From the NCBI GenBank assembly GCA_013407085.1, contig JACCGJ010023858.1, forward strand, positions 1-64,000: a stretch of 64,000 nucleotides of DNA, written 5' to 3'. The notes under the pieces are model-generated. The model was not told the DNA's origin. It saw nothing but the letters and a program-made list of their open reading frames with translations, and searched no databases. Of this stretch, positions 30,690-42,439 are shown piece by piece; the stretch's first letter is position 1; every line of letters starts with the position of its first letter. Source of the DNA: Atriophallophorus winterbourni. Taxonomy: Eukaryota; Platyhelminthes; Trematoda; Plagiorchiida; Microphallidae. The position numbers and the translations under genes are program-made.

Positions 30690-31378
30690 CAGCTTGGTAC
30701 GCAAGATCTGAACTACCGCAGAAAAAGATCTCGGTATATTTTTGTCGTTTAACTTTAAGCCTGGACATCATTGCCCAACAGTGTACAATAAACCCTCCTG
30801 TATCTCGAGTCTAATAAAGAGGATTTTCAGGATTTTCACGTCTGAAACCTTACCCGGTTAATTATGGAATATTCCATCCAAGCCCGGGCACCATGGCTGA
30901 GGAAGGATATCGATCTACTTGACAGGATTTATCATCTTGCGACAAAGTTTTTCTCCCGTTACAGAAATTTGACTTTCAAAGAGCCAATGGCAAAACTAAA
31001 TCTACACGATTTTACACAACGACGGATACGAACTGACCTTTTGTTTGCATTCAATATCTTGTATCCTGAAAATCATTCCTAAATCACTTGCTGAAGCCTG
31101 ATCGCCTTACTCGAACACGAAAACATTCGAATGCTTTGAGCATTCTGCGTTCTCGATGGGATATTAGTCGTAATTATTTCTCGGTCAGAATTTGTTTTTC
31201 TTGTAACATCTTGCCTTAAGAAATAGTCCGCTCAAAATCTGTTTAAGTTCTCGCGTCTAAATTCGATGAGTATATAACTAACCTTGTGACTGTCCTTATT
31301 GATTTTTGAAAGCTTTTATAATCTTACTCTAAATACCTCGTCATCCTGTGGTTATTGTTATGATTACTGCTTTTTTGC
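30690..31378 (+). pseudogene. CR1 ORF2 C-terminal fragment with 3' UTR
   Basis: MEYSIQARAPWLRKDIDLLD, FKEPMAKLNLHDFTQRRIRT and DLLFAFNILYPENHS, then after a stop LNHLLKPDRLTRTRKHSNAL and NYFSVRICFSCNILP. The 3' UTR (CATCCTGTGGTTATTGTTAT, ACTGCTTTTTTGCAATAC) is related to that of element C. Element C begins immediately after it. Confidence 0.75.
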
Positions 31379-32820
31379 AATACCACAAGGGCGGGAGTCA
31401 ATCTGACGCTGCGAACTATAGACCAGTTACGTTGTTGCCAGTAATTTCTAAAGTGCTAGAGAGTTTAGTAGCGGAAAAGATCACCCATCACCTCGAAAAC
31501 AGTAGACTGCTTGCGACTGAACAGCACGGTTTCAGGAAACATCACTCATGTCTATCTAACCTCTTGCTCACCTTAAACGACTGGACTGAGTGTGTGGACA
31601 ATGGTTACTCCATCCACGCATGCTTTTTAGACATGTCAAAGGCTTTCGACCGCGTCAATCATTGTATTTTAATCCAGAAACTTGAATTGCACGGGATAAC
31701 AGGAAAACTTCTTGCTTGGCTAGAAAACTATTTACGCGACAGGAGTGTCCAAGTCAGAGTGGACGGCGCCTTATCGAAATCATTTAAAATTACGAGCGGA
31801 GTGCCCCAGGGTTCAGTCCTCGGACCGATTTTGTTTTTGATCTACGCAAACGACATTCCCGAGCGTGTTAAATGCATGATTATGTTATTTGCAGACTATA
31901 TAAAGCTTTGGAGAAGCATACGTACAAATGATGACTGTGAAACTTTGCAGAAGTATCTAAACACATTGCACGATTGGTCTTTGAGAAACAAACTACCATT
32001 CAACTTCCAAAAGTGCAAGGTGTTAAACATTGGAAAGACTGTTAATTACAACTACAATCTTGGGTCCCACCAACTCGTCTGGACAACTGAAGAGAAGGAT
32101 TTGGGTGTTTGGACCAGTTCAAGTCTGAAGACTTCACTGCAGTGCAAAGCGGCATACAAAAAGGCGTCACAAGTATTGGAGTTATTGAGACGAATTTTCG
32201 GCAGATTCTCCAATCAGTCGGTGCCCCGTATCATGAACACCTATCTGAGACCAGCGATGGAGTACGCTGTTCAGGCTTGGTCACTCTGGATTCAGAAAGA
32301 CATCAATCTTCTGCAGCGTATTTACCACCGAACAACAAAGCTTGTACCCGGACTAGCTGCTAAACCATATTAAGAACGTTTGAGGAGTCTCAATCTTTTC
32401 GACTTTCGCTGTCGTCGACTAAGAGGTGACCTCATACTGATGTACAATATTATGCACGTCCCTAACCATCCCTTGTCCAAACTTTTCACACGCTCGCCAC
32501 CCCGTGCCAGTCGAAAACACGAACTTTCAGTGCTTATTCCCACTTCAAGACTGAACTGTCGAAGATATTCGTATGCTGTACGTGTAAGTTTCACATGGAA
32601 CACCCTCCCCTCCACTGTTACACACTCAGCCAACCTGGATATTTTTAAAGCTAATTTGGACAAATACTTGAGAGACAACCAAAACTTTGATACGATTTAC
32701 ACTACATGAATTTTCCTGTTCTTCTTTTTTATTGTATATACCTCATAACTCCATCCTATGGTTATTGTTAAGCTAAATGCTTTTTAGACCATTACAACTT
32801 TGAATCACTTTGAATCACAT
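31379..32820 (+). pseudogene. CR1-type LINE element C, 5' truncated
   Basis: It starts at the KGG box of the RT domain and is nearly identical to 35662-37095 of element B. RT motifs: YRPVTLLPVISKVLESLV, ACFLDMSKAFDRVNH and SGVPQGSVLGPILFLIYAND. Motif C is LLFADYIKLW: the second Asp of FADD is Tyr, which should kill polymerase activity. A TAA replaces the Glu codon in the PYEERL box at about 32371. The 3' tail is CTTTGAATCACTTTGAATCA. Confidence 0.9.
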
Positions 32821-33545
32821 ACTGAGTTCTGGTGAATGCGTATTGGTTGTAGTTAAAACGTTTGCACGATTATAAGTGCAACAACTTTGTTGGTGAATAT
32901 TCTGACGAGGAGATTGCTCCGCCGTTATCTTCAGAATGGAGATGCTAATGATAATGTGCAACCTAGTTAACCCTCCAACATAAAGTTCGTGAGGCTCTCG
33001 GGATGTTAACGGATGATTTATTCAGTAGATTCATAGTTTGGCAACTAAACGCTTGATGCGAACCCAATCTATGAATCTGTTTTCATACAATTTGGATCCT
33101 TTCACCGACATTTATTTGAATTGATTTGCCAGCTAGCATTACTTTCCACTATATCACAATGTAATTACCACACTATCAATGCCTAAATAGTGAGTAAATT
33201 GACCACACAACTTAGTGTATATTTGCGTGAAGAGTTGAGATCTTTAGAACACTAAAATTTATGAAGAGAATCGGTCCAGAATCGGATGTTCTTATTTCAT
33301 TTAAAAGATAATGGAATTAAGAAATATATTGGTGCCAAAGCAACTCACGTTTCATATCGGTAATGGTCACTTTGAAGCCATCATGATTGTTGCTGAGGTG
33401 TTCACCTTCGCGTGAGAAAAAATGTGCGAAAAATAAATATGACTACTTATCCTGAAACCAGCTATGTTGTGGTACCATAATTCATAAAAAGGTTTCGTGT
33501 ACCAACTCTAGTCGGAATCTATCATAAAAGCATATCTTGAACACT
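32821..33545. other. No gene found
   Basis: AT-rich spacer between two CR1 copies, ending in a short ATCATCAAAT tandem (about 33551-33580) next to element B. Nothing was recognised. Confidence 0.45.
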
Positions 33546-33569
33546 CAAGTATCATCAAATATCATCAAA

Positions 33570-34057
33570 TATCATCAAAAATCCGTATTTTCGCTGATCT
33601 CCCATGGTGGGAACGGAAATGAAAAGCCTCCGATCGGGCATCAGCAAGAAGTTTAAGAAGTTTAGTACTGCTTGGTGTTCCTGAGTGTGCAGAAAATCTA
33701 GCACCTAATCAAACAGAAGAACACGATAGACAACAATGGAAGTTTATATCCGAAACTATCGATGTAAATGAAACCGTTGCAATAGATACGTTCAGGATAC
33801 CCAAGTCCATCCAATACAAAGGGGATAGACCCCGACCGCTTAAAATCACCTTCCTGACTAGCAATATGGCTGATTTAATTCGAGCACAATGGACTCAAAA
33901 CAGTCGCAAGCTACCAAGTGGTGTCAGAATGAGTGCTCCGAAAACAAATAAACTAGATCCTGCAGACAATATACCACTCACAAGCCCAAGTCAAGTCATT
34001 TCAATTAGCTCTCCAAAAAACGATCTGTGTCCGACTCATGCCGAGTCGGAAAAGTAG
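33570..34057 (+). pseudogene. CR1 ORF1, C-terminal part (element B)
   Basis: IRIFADLPWWERK, a TGA, then ASARSLRSLVLLGVPECAEN, DRQQWKFISETIDVNETVAI and PRPLKITFLTSNMADLIRAQ, ending in TAG at 34055-34057. It matches the ORF1 parts at 17.4-18.1 and 19.3-19.7 kb. The ORF2 ATG follows two bases after the stop. Confidence 0.8.
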
Positions 34058-34059
34058 AA

Positions 34060-36987
34060 ATGACTTCAACGCCTCAGCTGTATACTGTGAACCGGATTGA
34101 ATTTATGCATACTAACCCTCAATCTTTGCCAAACATATCACAACTTGGAACTAAAACTAGTCTTTCACATTGTCCATCATTATTAACCCATAAAACCATA
34201 AAGTGTCTCTATACAAACGCGCAGTGTCTGAGAAACAAAATACAGGAGCTTGATACCGTATGTACACAGCACTCACCGAACTTAGTTTCAATTACCGAAA
34301 CATGGTTTGAACCTCATTTATCAGACAATGAATTGGCACTGAAAGGAATGTCTCTTCTCCGTCAAGACAGTACGGGACGCGGCGGTGGCGTAGCACTTTA
34401 CTACAACCAAAAGTTATCCTGCAGAGAAATTGACGATATTGACCTACGTGTACAGGATACTCTGTGGTGGTCAATTAAGCTGACAACTGGAGATTATTGC
34501 ATTGTTGGCGTGTTTTATTGGGCTCCACGCGCAAGTGACGTGCACAATGTTGAACTACTCCAGAAATTTCGACTTCTGGCTGCCAGATTTCAAACGCCAC
34601 TCCTGGTTATGGGAGACTTCAACCTTCCAAACTTGATGAAGAAAAACGCTCTTTCAACGAATTCGCTCGACGATGCGTTTCAAGAACTGATCTTCGATAT
34701 TCCTTTTTATAACCACGTCTTTGATAACACTAGATATAGAGATGGTAACATGCCATCCGTCCTGGATCTAATACTAACGAGTGAGGAACATGCCGTCGAA
34801 AATCTCGGCTACGAAACTCCATTGAGTTCTAGCGACCACCTGGTCCTCTTATTCGATTATGTTTGTCAAGCTGAGAGAACGAATGACATCAACAAAACAA
34901 AACTACAACTGGATATTGGAAGTCTTCACAATGCTCTTCGAACGATTTCTGACTGGAAACATGACACCACGGACATGCATCGTTCTTGGGTAGACTTCAT
35001 AGAGAAGCTGTGTGATGAAATGAACCTACATTCCAGATTTGTGCCAAAGACAACGAAAAAACGATTTACCTTCACGTTGAAGAGCCGCACAAGGAAGTGG
35101 ATTAAGATACGCAACGATGCATGGAGAAACTATGTCCAGAATCCGATGCCAGATAATTAGGAAACAAATCGTCTGTTGAGGAACAAGGTCACCTCTCATA
35201 TCGCTGAGGATAAGCAGTCTCATCAGGCAAGACTACTGACCATGATGGAGCGGAACCCCAAAGTCCTGTACCAGATCGTTAACACTACATCAAAAATTAG
35301 GCCAGGAATCTCAGCACTACGCACTCCAAATGGTCTAACTACGACTGCGTTCGAGGCTGCCGAAGTTCTTGCAGGTTACTACTGCAAAGTTTTTAGCCCC
35401 AAGGAATCAGTGCATCTTACGCCGCATTCGATCGGCTTTTCCTATGAAATACTAAATGAAATCTCAATAAACAATGAGTGTGTCATGCTCAGACTTCTTT
35501 GTTTGAATACCGCAAAGTCACCAGGAGCAGATGGATTCACTCCTTTTATCCTCAAACGATGCGCATCCTCATTGTGTGGTCCACTCAGCACGTTATTCCA
35601 AATTTCGCTCGAAAATAGTATCGTTCTCGCGGAATGGAAATCTGGCATCATCACACCAATCTACAAGGGCGGGAGTCGATCTGACGCTGCGAACTATAGA
35701 CCAGTTACGTTGTTGCCAGTAATTTCTAAAGTGCGAGAGAGTTTAGTAGCGGGAAAGATCACCCAACACCTCGAAAACAATAGACTGCTTGCGACTGAAC
35801 AGCACGGTTTCAGGAAACATCACTCATGTCTATCTAACCTCTTGCTCACCTTAAACGACTGGACTGAGTGTGTGGACAATGGTTACTCCATCCACGCATG
35901 CTTTTTAGACATGTCAAAGGCTTTCGACCGCGTCGATCATAGTATTTTAATCCAGAAACTTGAATTGCACGGGATAACAGGAAAACTTCTTGCTTGGCTA
36001 GAAAACTATTTACGCGACAGGAGTGCCCAAGTCAGAGTTGACGGCGCCTTATCGAAATCATTTACCATTACGAGCGTAGTGCCCCAGGGTTCGGTCCTCG
36101 GACCGATTTTGTTTTTGATCTACGCAAACGACATTCCCGAGCGTGTTAAATGCAAGATTATGTTATTTGCAGACGATATAAAGCTTTTGAGAAGCATACG
36201 TACCAATGATGACTGTAAAACTTTGCAGAAGGATCTAAACACATTGCACGATTGGTCTTTGAGAAACAAACTACCATTCAACTTCCAAAAGTGCAAGGCG
36301 TTAAACATTGGAAAGACTGTTAATTACAACTACACTCGTGGGTCCCACCAACTCGTCTGGACAACTGAAGAGAAGGATTTGGGTGTTTGGACCAGTTCAA
36401 GTCTGAAGACTTCACTGCAGTGCAAAGCGGCATACAAAAAGGCGTCACAAGTATTGGCGTTATTGAGACGAATTTTCGGCAGATTCTCCAATCAGTCGGT
36501 GCCCCGTATCAAGAACACCTATCTGAGACCAGCGATGGAGTACGCTGTTCAGGCTTGGTCACCCTGGATTCATAAAGACATCAATCTTCTGCAGCGTATT
36601 TACCACCGAACCACAAAGCTTGTACCCGGACTAGCTGCTAAACCATATGAAGAACGTTTGAGGAGTCTCAATCTTTTCAACTTTCGCTGTCGTCGACTAA
36701 GAGGTGACCTCATACTGATGTACAATATTATGCACGTCCCTAACCATCCTTTGTCCAAACTTTTCACACGCTCGCCACCCCGTGCCAGGCGGAAACATGA
36801 ACTTTCAGTGCTTATTCCCACTTCAAGACTGAACTGTCGAAGATATTCGTATGCTGTACGTGTAAGTTTCACATGGAACACCCTCCCCTCCACTGGTACA
36901 CACTCAGCCAACCTGGATATTTTTAAAGCTAATTTGGACAAACACTTGAGAGACAACCCAAACTTTGATACGATTTACACTACATGA
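34060..36987 (+). pseudogene. CR1 ORF2: endonuclease and reverse transcriptase with one nonsense codon
   Basis: The ATG at 34060 opens a frame of about 975 codons, interrupted only by TAG at 35158-35160. At this site element A has a Trp codon, so a TGG to TAG change is likely. Endonuclease motifs: LYTNAQCLRNKI, ITETWFEPHL, GRGGGVALYY, GVFYWAP, VMGDFNLPN and SSSDHLVLLFDY. RT motifs: YRPVTLLPVISKV, EQHGFRKHHSCLSNLLLTLN, ACFLDMSKAFDRVDH, VVPQGSVLGPILFLIYAND (first residue usually Gly) and IMLFADDIKLL. The C-terminal region runs to PNFDTIYTT. Such proteins nick target DNA and copy the element RNA in place. It is the best-preserved autonomous-type ORF here, but probably inactive. Confidence 0.92.
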
Positions 36988-37095
36988 GTTTTCCTGTTCT
37001 TCTTTTTTATTGTATATACCGCATAACTCCATCCTATGGTTATTGTTAAGCTAAATGCTTTTTAGACCATTACAACTTCGAATCACTTTGAATCA

Positions 37096-38040
37096 TTCAA
37101 CCCTATATCGGACGCGTCTCTCACGTGGTCAGTTATTTGAAATTATCCCCAGTCCCATCGCATGTATTCGAAAATTTCGTTTTCATATACTACACTGACC
37201 ACTTAATCTGTCTTTGGGGCTTTACTCAGTCTCTGAATACTTTCGCTTGCATACTATGCCATCAGAAATTGTGTCATCTTCTTTCTTCGTCTTTGAACGT
37301 TGAGGGTTTTTGTTGAGTAACCCTATGTTCGCACCTGTTTACTGAACACCATCAGTGGGCTCGTGAAATAAGCTTTAGCCAGTTACATTTTCACTAAAAT
37401 TTCCATCCGTATCATAGGTGAAATTATTTTTCCCCTCCCCAGTACCACCTGGATCGAAATTCGAAAGAAGATTTCACATGCCATTCGATATTGCAAAACC
37501 ATTTGCTCTCTTGCCAAAGTTCGTCATTCTTGAATTTTGATTAAAATTATATATCAGTTTTTTCAGGGCCCGGTCCAATAGAATAGCTTAATTCTTTTAG
37601 TAAAGAATGCTGTAAGATTGTGGTTCCATCCGGAATGAATTTGGACTTTCAAGCTATTAAAATGATCAGTTGCATTTGTACATTTCATCAAAATAAGGTT
37701 AACCCTAATTTGTTACCATGTGTAAAATGGTACTAGCTTTAGTCAAAAAAATAACTGCAGCCATCTACCAGGCTCTCCCGCAGATGTCATATTATTTTGG
37801 TGTGAAATGCATTACCGACGAGTAATAATCACGACTTTTCTGAGTATATACACAACACCACGCCCCGTCACATCCCAAGGGCAGTAAGCGCCAAAACGAT
37901 TGGCAACCACAATCGTAAACCCGCAATAAATCGCGAAAATAACATAAGAACGATTCCAGCATGAGCAGTTGTTCAAGGTCATCTGAAATCGAACGAGTTG
38001 CAATTCCTTAAGGTCACTCTAAATTTTACAACAAATGGTG
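37096..38040. other. No gene found
   Basis: No recognisable coding or repeat family was seen between element B and the hammerhead repeat. Confidence 0.45.
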
Positions 38041-38044
38041 AAAC

Positions 38045-38165
38045 AAAATATTCATTTGCATGCTTTTCCGTCATTCACACCCCACGACCGGTTTCGTGCT
38101 GTTTGCACTCATCAGGTAGGGACAGTAAGATCAGGATCCGCATGCGCTTGAAACAGTGGTGAAAG
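38045..38165 (-). repeat. Dispersed SINE-like repeat carrying an intact hammerhead
   Basis: Family flanks are present: CATTTGCATGC on one side, and CAGTAAGATCAGGATCC with GCATGCGCTTGAAACAGTGG on the other. The same blocks flank the copies at 39570-39690 and 48305-48420. The ribozyme is annotated separately. Confidence 0.75.
38080..38121 (-). ncRNA. Complete minimal hammerhead ribozyme
   Basis: On the minus strand the order is CCCTAC, CTGATGA, GTGC, AAACA, GCAC, GAAA, CCGG, TC, GTGGGG. Stem I pairs CCCTAC with GTGGGG over 6 bp (one G-U). The invariant box CTGATGA is exact. Stem II is a 4-bp GTGC/GCAC with a 5-base loop. GAAA is exact. Stem III is the self-complementary ACCGGT, and the cleavage triplet is GTC (cut expected between positions 38086 and 38085). 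All 13 core bases are present. A palindromic minimal stem III is the known layout of small hammerheads that work as dimers (newt satellite, PLE and retrozyme types; the schistosome SM-alpha repeat also carries a hammerhead). Self-cleavage is inferred from sequence only. Confidence 0.85.
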
Positions 38166-38284
38166 TTTGATGGAAACCGGTTGGCAAATCAGATCCAAGT
38201 GATATGTGAATTATAACGCTGTGGTAACAGAATTTGCCTATATAAGATCCGCATGAGGTTTATTCCTTTTCGTTCACGTGTGGG

Positions 38285-39290
38285 CATCATGAATGAAGGT
38301 CAACTCTGTTGAGACTTGCCTAGTTTTAGAAGCGGACTTAAATAAGCTGCAGCAGTGATCAATTCTGAACAAGCTTCCTTTCAACTTTCGCAAGTGTAAA
38401 ATGCTGCGAGTTGTGAAACCCTTCATGTTGTTATGCGTACTTCGTAGTCAAACGCTTGAGTGGAGTATGTCTCAGAAAGAATTCCGTATCTGGGTGTGCA
38501 GAAATTTGAAAATTAGTCTGCAGTACGAGGCCGTCTATAACCGTGCATGCAGCGTACTCGGCTCACTCGGACGAATTTTCGGACGTTTCTCACCACACTC
38601 ATTGTCAAAGGTGCTCAATACATACTTGCATCCAGTAGTGAACGATACGGCATAAGCTTTGACACCGTGGACGGAAATAACATCTCGCTCCCCAAAAGGA
38701 TTTATCATAAGACAACCAAAATGGTTACTGGATTGCATAATACACCTTTGAGCAGCAACTGACTAGACTGCATTGAGCACTCTCGAGCGCAGCGGCATCG
38801 GAGCTGATCTGATCCTGACATACGGAATAATTCATACGGGGTCCCACCCATACAAACACCTCTTAACAATTGGTTACAATCTCCCGACCAGTAGTCACAT
38901 CTGTCCCTTCAAATCCCACTTTCCGGACTAAATGGTCCCCATAACGTTTGCAAAGTCCGTTTATGCTTTTTGTGGAACAGTTTAGCGCCAGACAATGTTT
39001 CCTCACCAAATGAAATGACCAATATTGTTTTGGCTCCAGTTTGCCGAAATCCCTTAGTGATTCCGTTTTATGAACACGCGCACACATCTGGAAAAACAAA
39101 TATACCCAAACATATATTTCCGGTACAAATTTCCCCTCTCCATGTCATAATGAGTATTACTTTTGCTCCTCCTTGGAAGCACATGGATGTAAGCATTAAA
39201 GTAACAATTTGTTTAATTTTTATACGTATATTCTATGGTATTGTACAGCAATTAGCTTTTTTCACCATAAATCTTGAATCTTGCACAGTT
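38285..39290 (+). pseudogene. CR1 ORF2 C-terminal fragment with 3' end
   Basis: Pieces in shifting frames: EADLNKLQQ, stop, LNKLPFNFRKCKML, LQYEAVYNRACSVLGSLGRI, FGRFSPHSLSKVLNTYLHPV, LPKRIYHKTTKMVTGLHNTP, then diverged C-terminal text. The 3' UTR ends TAGCTTTTTTCACCATAAAT and CTTGAATCTTGCA, as in the copy at 12.93 kb. There are many stops and shifts. Confidence 0.75.
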
Positions 39291-39569
39291 GAAACACTGA
39301 GCCGACAGAGCTGCGGGACAGTTGGCATTTTTTATAGAATTGTCTCTTCATTTAAGACCGTTTTATTAAGAAATGAATTATACCTCGAACACCGCTTTTG
39401 CAATAAAGCTATAAAGTTATTGAATTATTCGTTAAACCGCTAGGGCAAATATTCTAGACAGGAATGAGGGTTGCATCAGGTCCTAACGTCCTTGACGTTG
39501 TTTGCACAGACTTTGAGAACACTCGAAGCAACACTATGCACGTCAAAGGTTACCATGCTCAAGAATGCG

Positions 39570-39690
39570 CATTTGCATGCATTTCCATCACACATACCCC
39601 ACGCCTGGTTTCGTGTTGTTTGATCTCATCAGGCAGATACAGTGGGATCGGGGTCCACATGCACTTGAAACAGTGGAAGAAAGGTAAACA
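39570..39690 (-). repeat. Hammerhead repeat, mutated core
   Basis: The minus strand keeps CTGATGA, CACGAAACC and GTGGGG. Stem II has drifted (GATC against ACAC) and the stem III palindrome is broken (ACCAGG). Flanks match 38045-38165. Confidence 0.7.
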
Positions 39691-39699
39691 AGTTACGCT

Positions 39700-40190
39700 T
39701 ATGTGCCACTGTTGCATGATGTCAGTACGATCAACCTGTTCAATCGCATGTCGCAAACACTTTCGCAGTCAGCACAATCTTCTTTTTCAAAATTTACAAA
39801 CCCGTAACCCTTCAAATTCCCATTATTGCCCTTTTCGATTTCACATGACAGTAACTTTCCTAAATATGCGATCCATGATAAACCTCTTCTTGCTCTACAC
39901 TTTAATCTAAGTTCTACTGAAGATGTTTCCTCGACCAAGCCATACTTCCGCAAAGACGGATCAAGCTGCGACCCCATAATACGGATGGGATCATCCATTG
40001 CACGTTATGCATCCTTCAAGTCAATATAATTGACATAGCCATATCTCAACGAGCTTTGTATCACTAAATCTCGACAAATACGAGTGTTGTGGACAGGCCT
40101 GCTTCCACCAAACTTTACAAACAACACCAAAAGTGTAGATGATCGTCAAGTGACCCTCTTCAACAGTAGAACAGCACACGCCCTCGAGCA
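39700..40190 (-). pseudogene. PABPC1-like: Poly(A)-binding protein pseudogene (RRM1-RRM2 region)
   Basis: The minus strand reads HNTRICRDLVIQSSLRYGYV and NYIDLKDA, then TAA at 40005-40007 (where PABP has Glu), RAMDDPIRIMGSQLDPSLRK, then a diverged linker, LGKLLSCEIEKGNNGNLKGY and GFVNFEKEDCA. This follows the order in cytoplasmic poly(A)-binding proteins: RRM1 RNP1 (SLGYAYVNF), the PVRIMWSQRDPSLRK linker, and RRM2 RNP2/RNP1 (GNILSCKVV, KGYGFVHF). RRM1 runs into RRM2 with no intron visible, and the copy has stops and frameshifts, which suggests an old processed pseudogene. A real but unusual exon is unlikely because of the in-frame stop. It is cut on its 3' side by the hammerhead repeat at 39570-39690. 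Confidence 0.7.
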
Positions 40191-40529
40191 AGCATTCAAA
40201 TCTATGATGCGTTGCATTTTTCAATTATTTGCATTCAGATCAATGAGATGTTATTTGCACTGCATCAGAATTCAATCAAACTCACCGCCTCTAATTATCG
40301 GCCTTTTGTGATCTGCTGGAATGGTTGTTGCGGCTGTGGTTGTTGTGGTTGTTGTGGAAGGTCGAACTTTAGGCTCGAGCACATAATTGTTGATGCTATC
40401 TGTAAAAGTACACAGAAATGTGAATCAGGTTAGGGAAGGATGCAACATTCGGAACTATTTCTCAAATAAAGCAGCTCAGGCCTGAAGTTTCAAAACTTGG
40501 AACAAACTGATGCATTTTGGTGCCCACAT

Positions 40530-40620
40530 CCCCATCCCTCACACACCACTACCGGTTTCTGACTGCTTGTCGTCATCAGGTAGAGACACTAAGATCAGGT
40601 TCTGTGAGACTTGAATGTCA
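40530..40620 (-). repeat. Hammerhead repeat, partly decayed
   Basis: CTGATGA, GAAACCGGTAGTGG and stem I (CTCTAC with GTAGTG, imperfect) remain. Stem II keeps only GAC/GTC with a mismatch at its base. Confidence 0.65.
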
Positions 40621-40629
40621 CCGTTTTTA

Positions 40630-42186
40630 ATTATCGGCCTTGTGTGATGTGATTCGTGACGTGGATGACACTATCTAACAAGTTTCAAGCAATCCACTTT
40701 CCAATGATGGTTTTATTGCCTTTACCTGATAAACACAAAAAAATGAAACTGAGAGTGTGTGAATGAGGATGAGGTAAGAAAAAACAAAATAGCATATATC
40801 TTTCTCACTTTTGGTGACAGTTTTATGCTACTCAATTCAACTTCAACGCAATACACTATCCTATAAGCATGTTCAACATAATCTCAAAATGTTGCATCAA
40901 CCGCCATATCTACTCTCGGATAAAGCTGCAATGCTGCAAAATAAACTTCAAACCATTTCTAACTAAAACATTGCAGTTAATAATCACCTGCGAATCAAAA
41001 TGCAAATGGGGATTTATCATTGACTTTACAACATATGCTAAAAAGATCACATCGGGAATATCGATGGAAAACAGAACCACTGACATACTCGTTCCTCCTG
41101 GTAGCATTGTCAACTTCGTGAGCCTTCCACATAGCAATCGTGTTTTCTCTAGTCGCGTGTCTGCACGTAGAAATAAAAGGAAATCTTATTACCATGAAAT
41201 GGAGATTGCATAAGGTTGTGATATCAAGCTGAATCAGGTGAGTTAGCCGAGGATTATTTTCTAAATTTAATTTCATCATCATCTTCATTTCGGTTCTTTC
41301 TGTTCCATCAATTTCATCTTCCACACTGCTTTTCTAGCCCGTCATTACCTCATCGTTTTATGAACCGTTTTGCGTTTTTGACCTTGAATTGCTGCGCACA
41401 ATTTGTCGTAATCTCGATCGCGTGTGACGTTCGGTCGTTCGAGATTTGGTTTGATTTTGACTCGTGTACGTAACTAGGTATGTACTCGATGTTGTTTTTG
41501 AACCTGCTTAACCCTAATAATTAAGGTGTGTTTTTCCTATATAATAATTGCATTTATTGATAAATCCTGGTTTGGTTCTGATATACCTTGGGAATCTGCG
41601 TGTCACTCAACTTGAGACTTTTTTCTTCATTGACAATTAAAATCAAAGCTTCATGCTCAATAAATCCTGAACGAATTTAAAATCTAATACCAATTTCAAT
41701 TTCAATAGACAGATGCCCGACAGGACAATAATAGATTGCCAATGAAATCATTATGTGGTTGTCAACATATTTCGCATCAATTACTGCATCTGCATGTATG
41801 TTCACTCGGATAATTTATTGAAACACTAGGATGATTTTCCCCAGAAATCAAGTTGTTCCAAAACCATAGACGGAGTTTCACCATTCAATTAAGAGAACAA
41901 GGATAATTCCCAATTCGGGAATTTGATGACTTTTAAGCACTTGAATAATTTCAAATAGAATAGCCTTGCTTACCTCAGTGTAATAAACCACACGAAGAAC
42001 TTTGATATATTAGAATTTTAACACAAGAATTTCCTGCGGCACCTAAGGGTTAGGACGTACATATAGTTAATGTAGCTCCTATCCTGCATGTTCCTATATT
42101 AACTGCGATGTATTGACAAACTAATGCTTTGTACCTATTTCCCTAAGCTGACTTACGCAAGTAAATTGATGTTTGTGACTACTCAC
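40630..42186. other. No gene assigned
   Basis: A CAG-flanked open segment at about 41040-41160 (-) has some exon-like character in two frames but no recognisable product and no linked neighbour. The rest is AT-rich and unassigned. Confidence 0.35.
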
Positions 42187-42420
42187 CCATGCCATGACCT
42201 TCCAAATATTCACAAAGTTAATTACGACGGTTCATAATTGAAGCACTAAGCTCGAGTTCCGCTCTTATTTGAGCTGATTAGCAGTGCATATCCTCCGCTT
42301 CGGGTGGAAATCGAAACCCCAAAATCCCGCAATTTTAAACCCACGCCTTACGGCCCAGGTTACCATCCACCGTTTGGCCGATCGCAGTTAAGCGTTTTTG
42401 AGTCTTTCTCCTGACTAGCA
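42187..42420 (-). repeat. tRNA-like SINE, copy 2 (minus)
   Basis: The minus strand has a B-box-like GGTTTCGATTTCC (42304-42317), GGATATGCACTGCTAATCAG, AGAGCGGAACTCGAGC and TTTGTGAATATTTGGA. It matches the plus-strand copy just to its right. Confidence 0.7.
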
Positions 42421-42439
42421 CATTTGAGTAGCCTTGCTT

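Larger units (their letters stand above)
33546..37095 (+). mobile_element. CR1-type LINE element B, nearly intact ORF2
   Basis: It contains the ORF1 C-terminal part, complete endonuclease plus RT in one frame apart from a single TAG, the 3' UTR and a CTTTGAATCA tail. It is 5' truncated inside ORF1 at a short ATCATCAAAT repeat. High identity with element C over 1.4 kb, including the 3' UTR, suggests both are fairly recent insertions of one subfamily. Confidence 0.9.
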
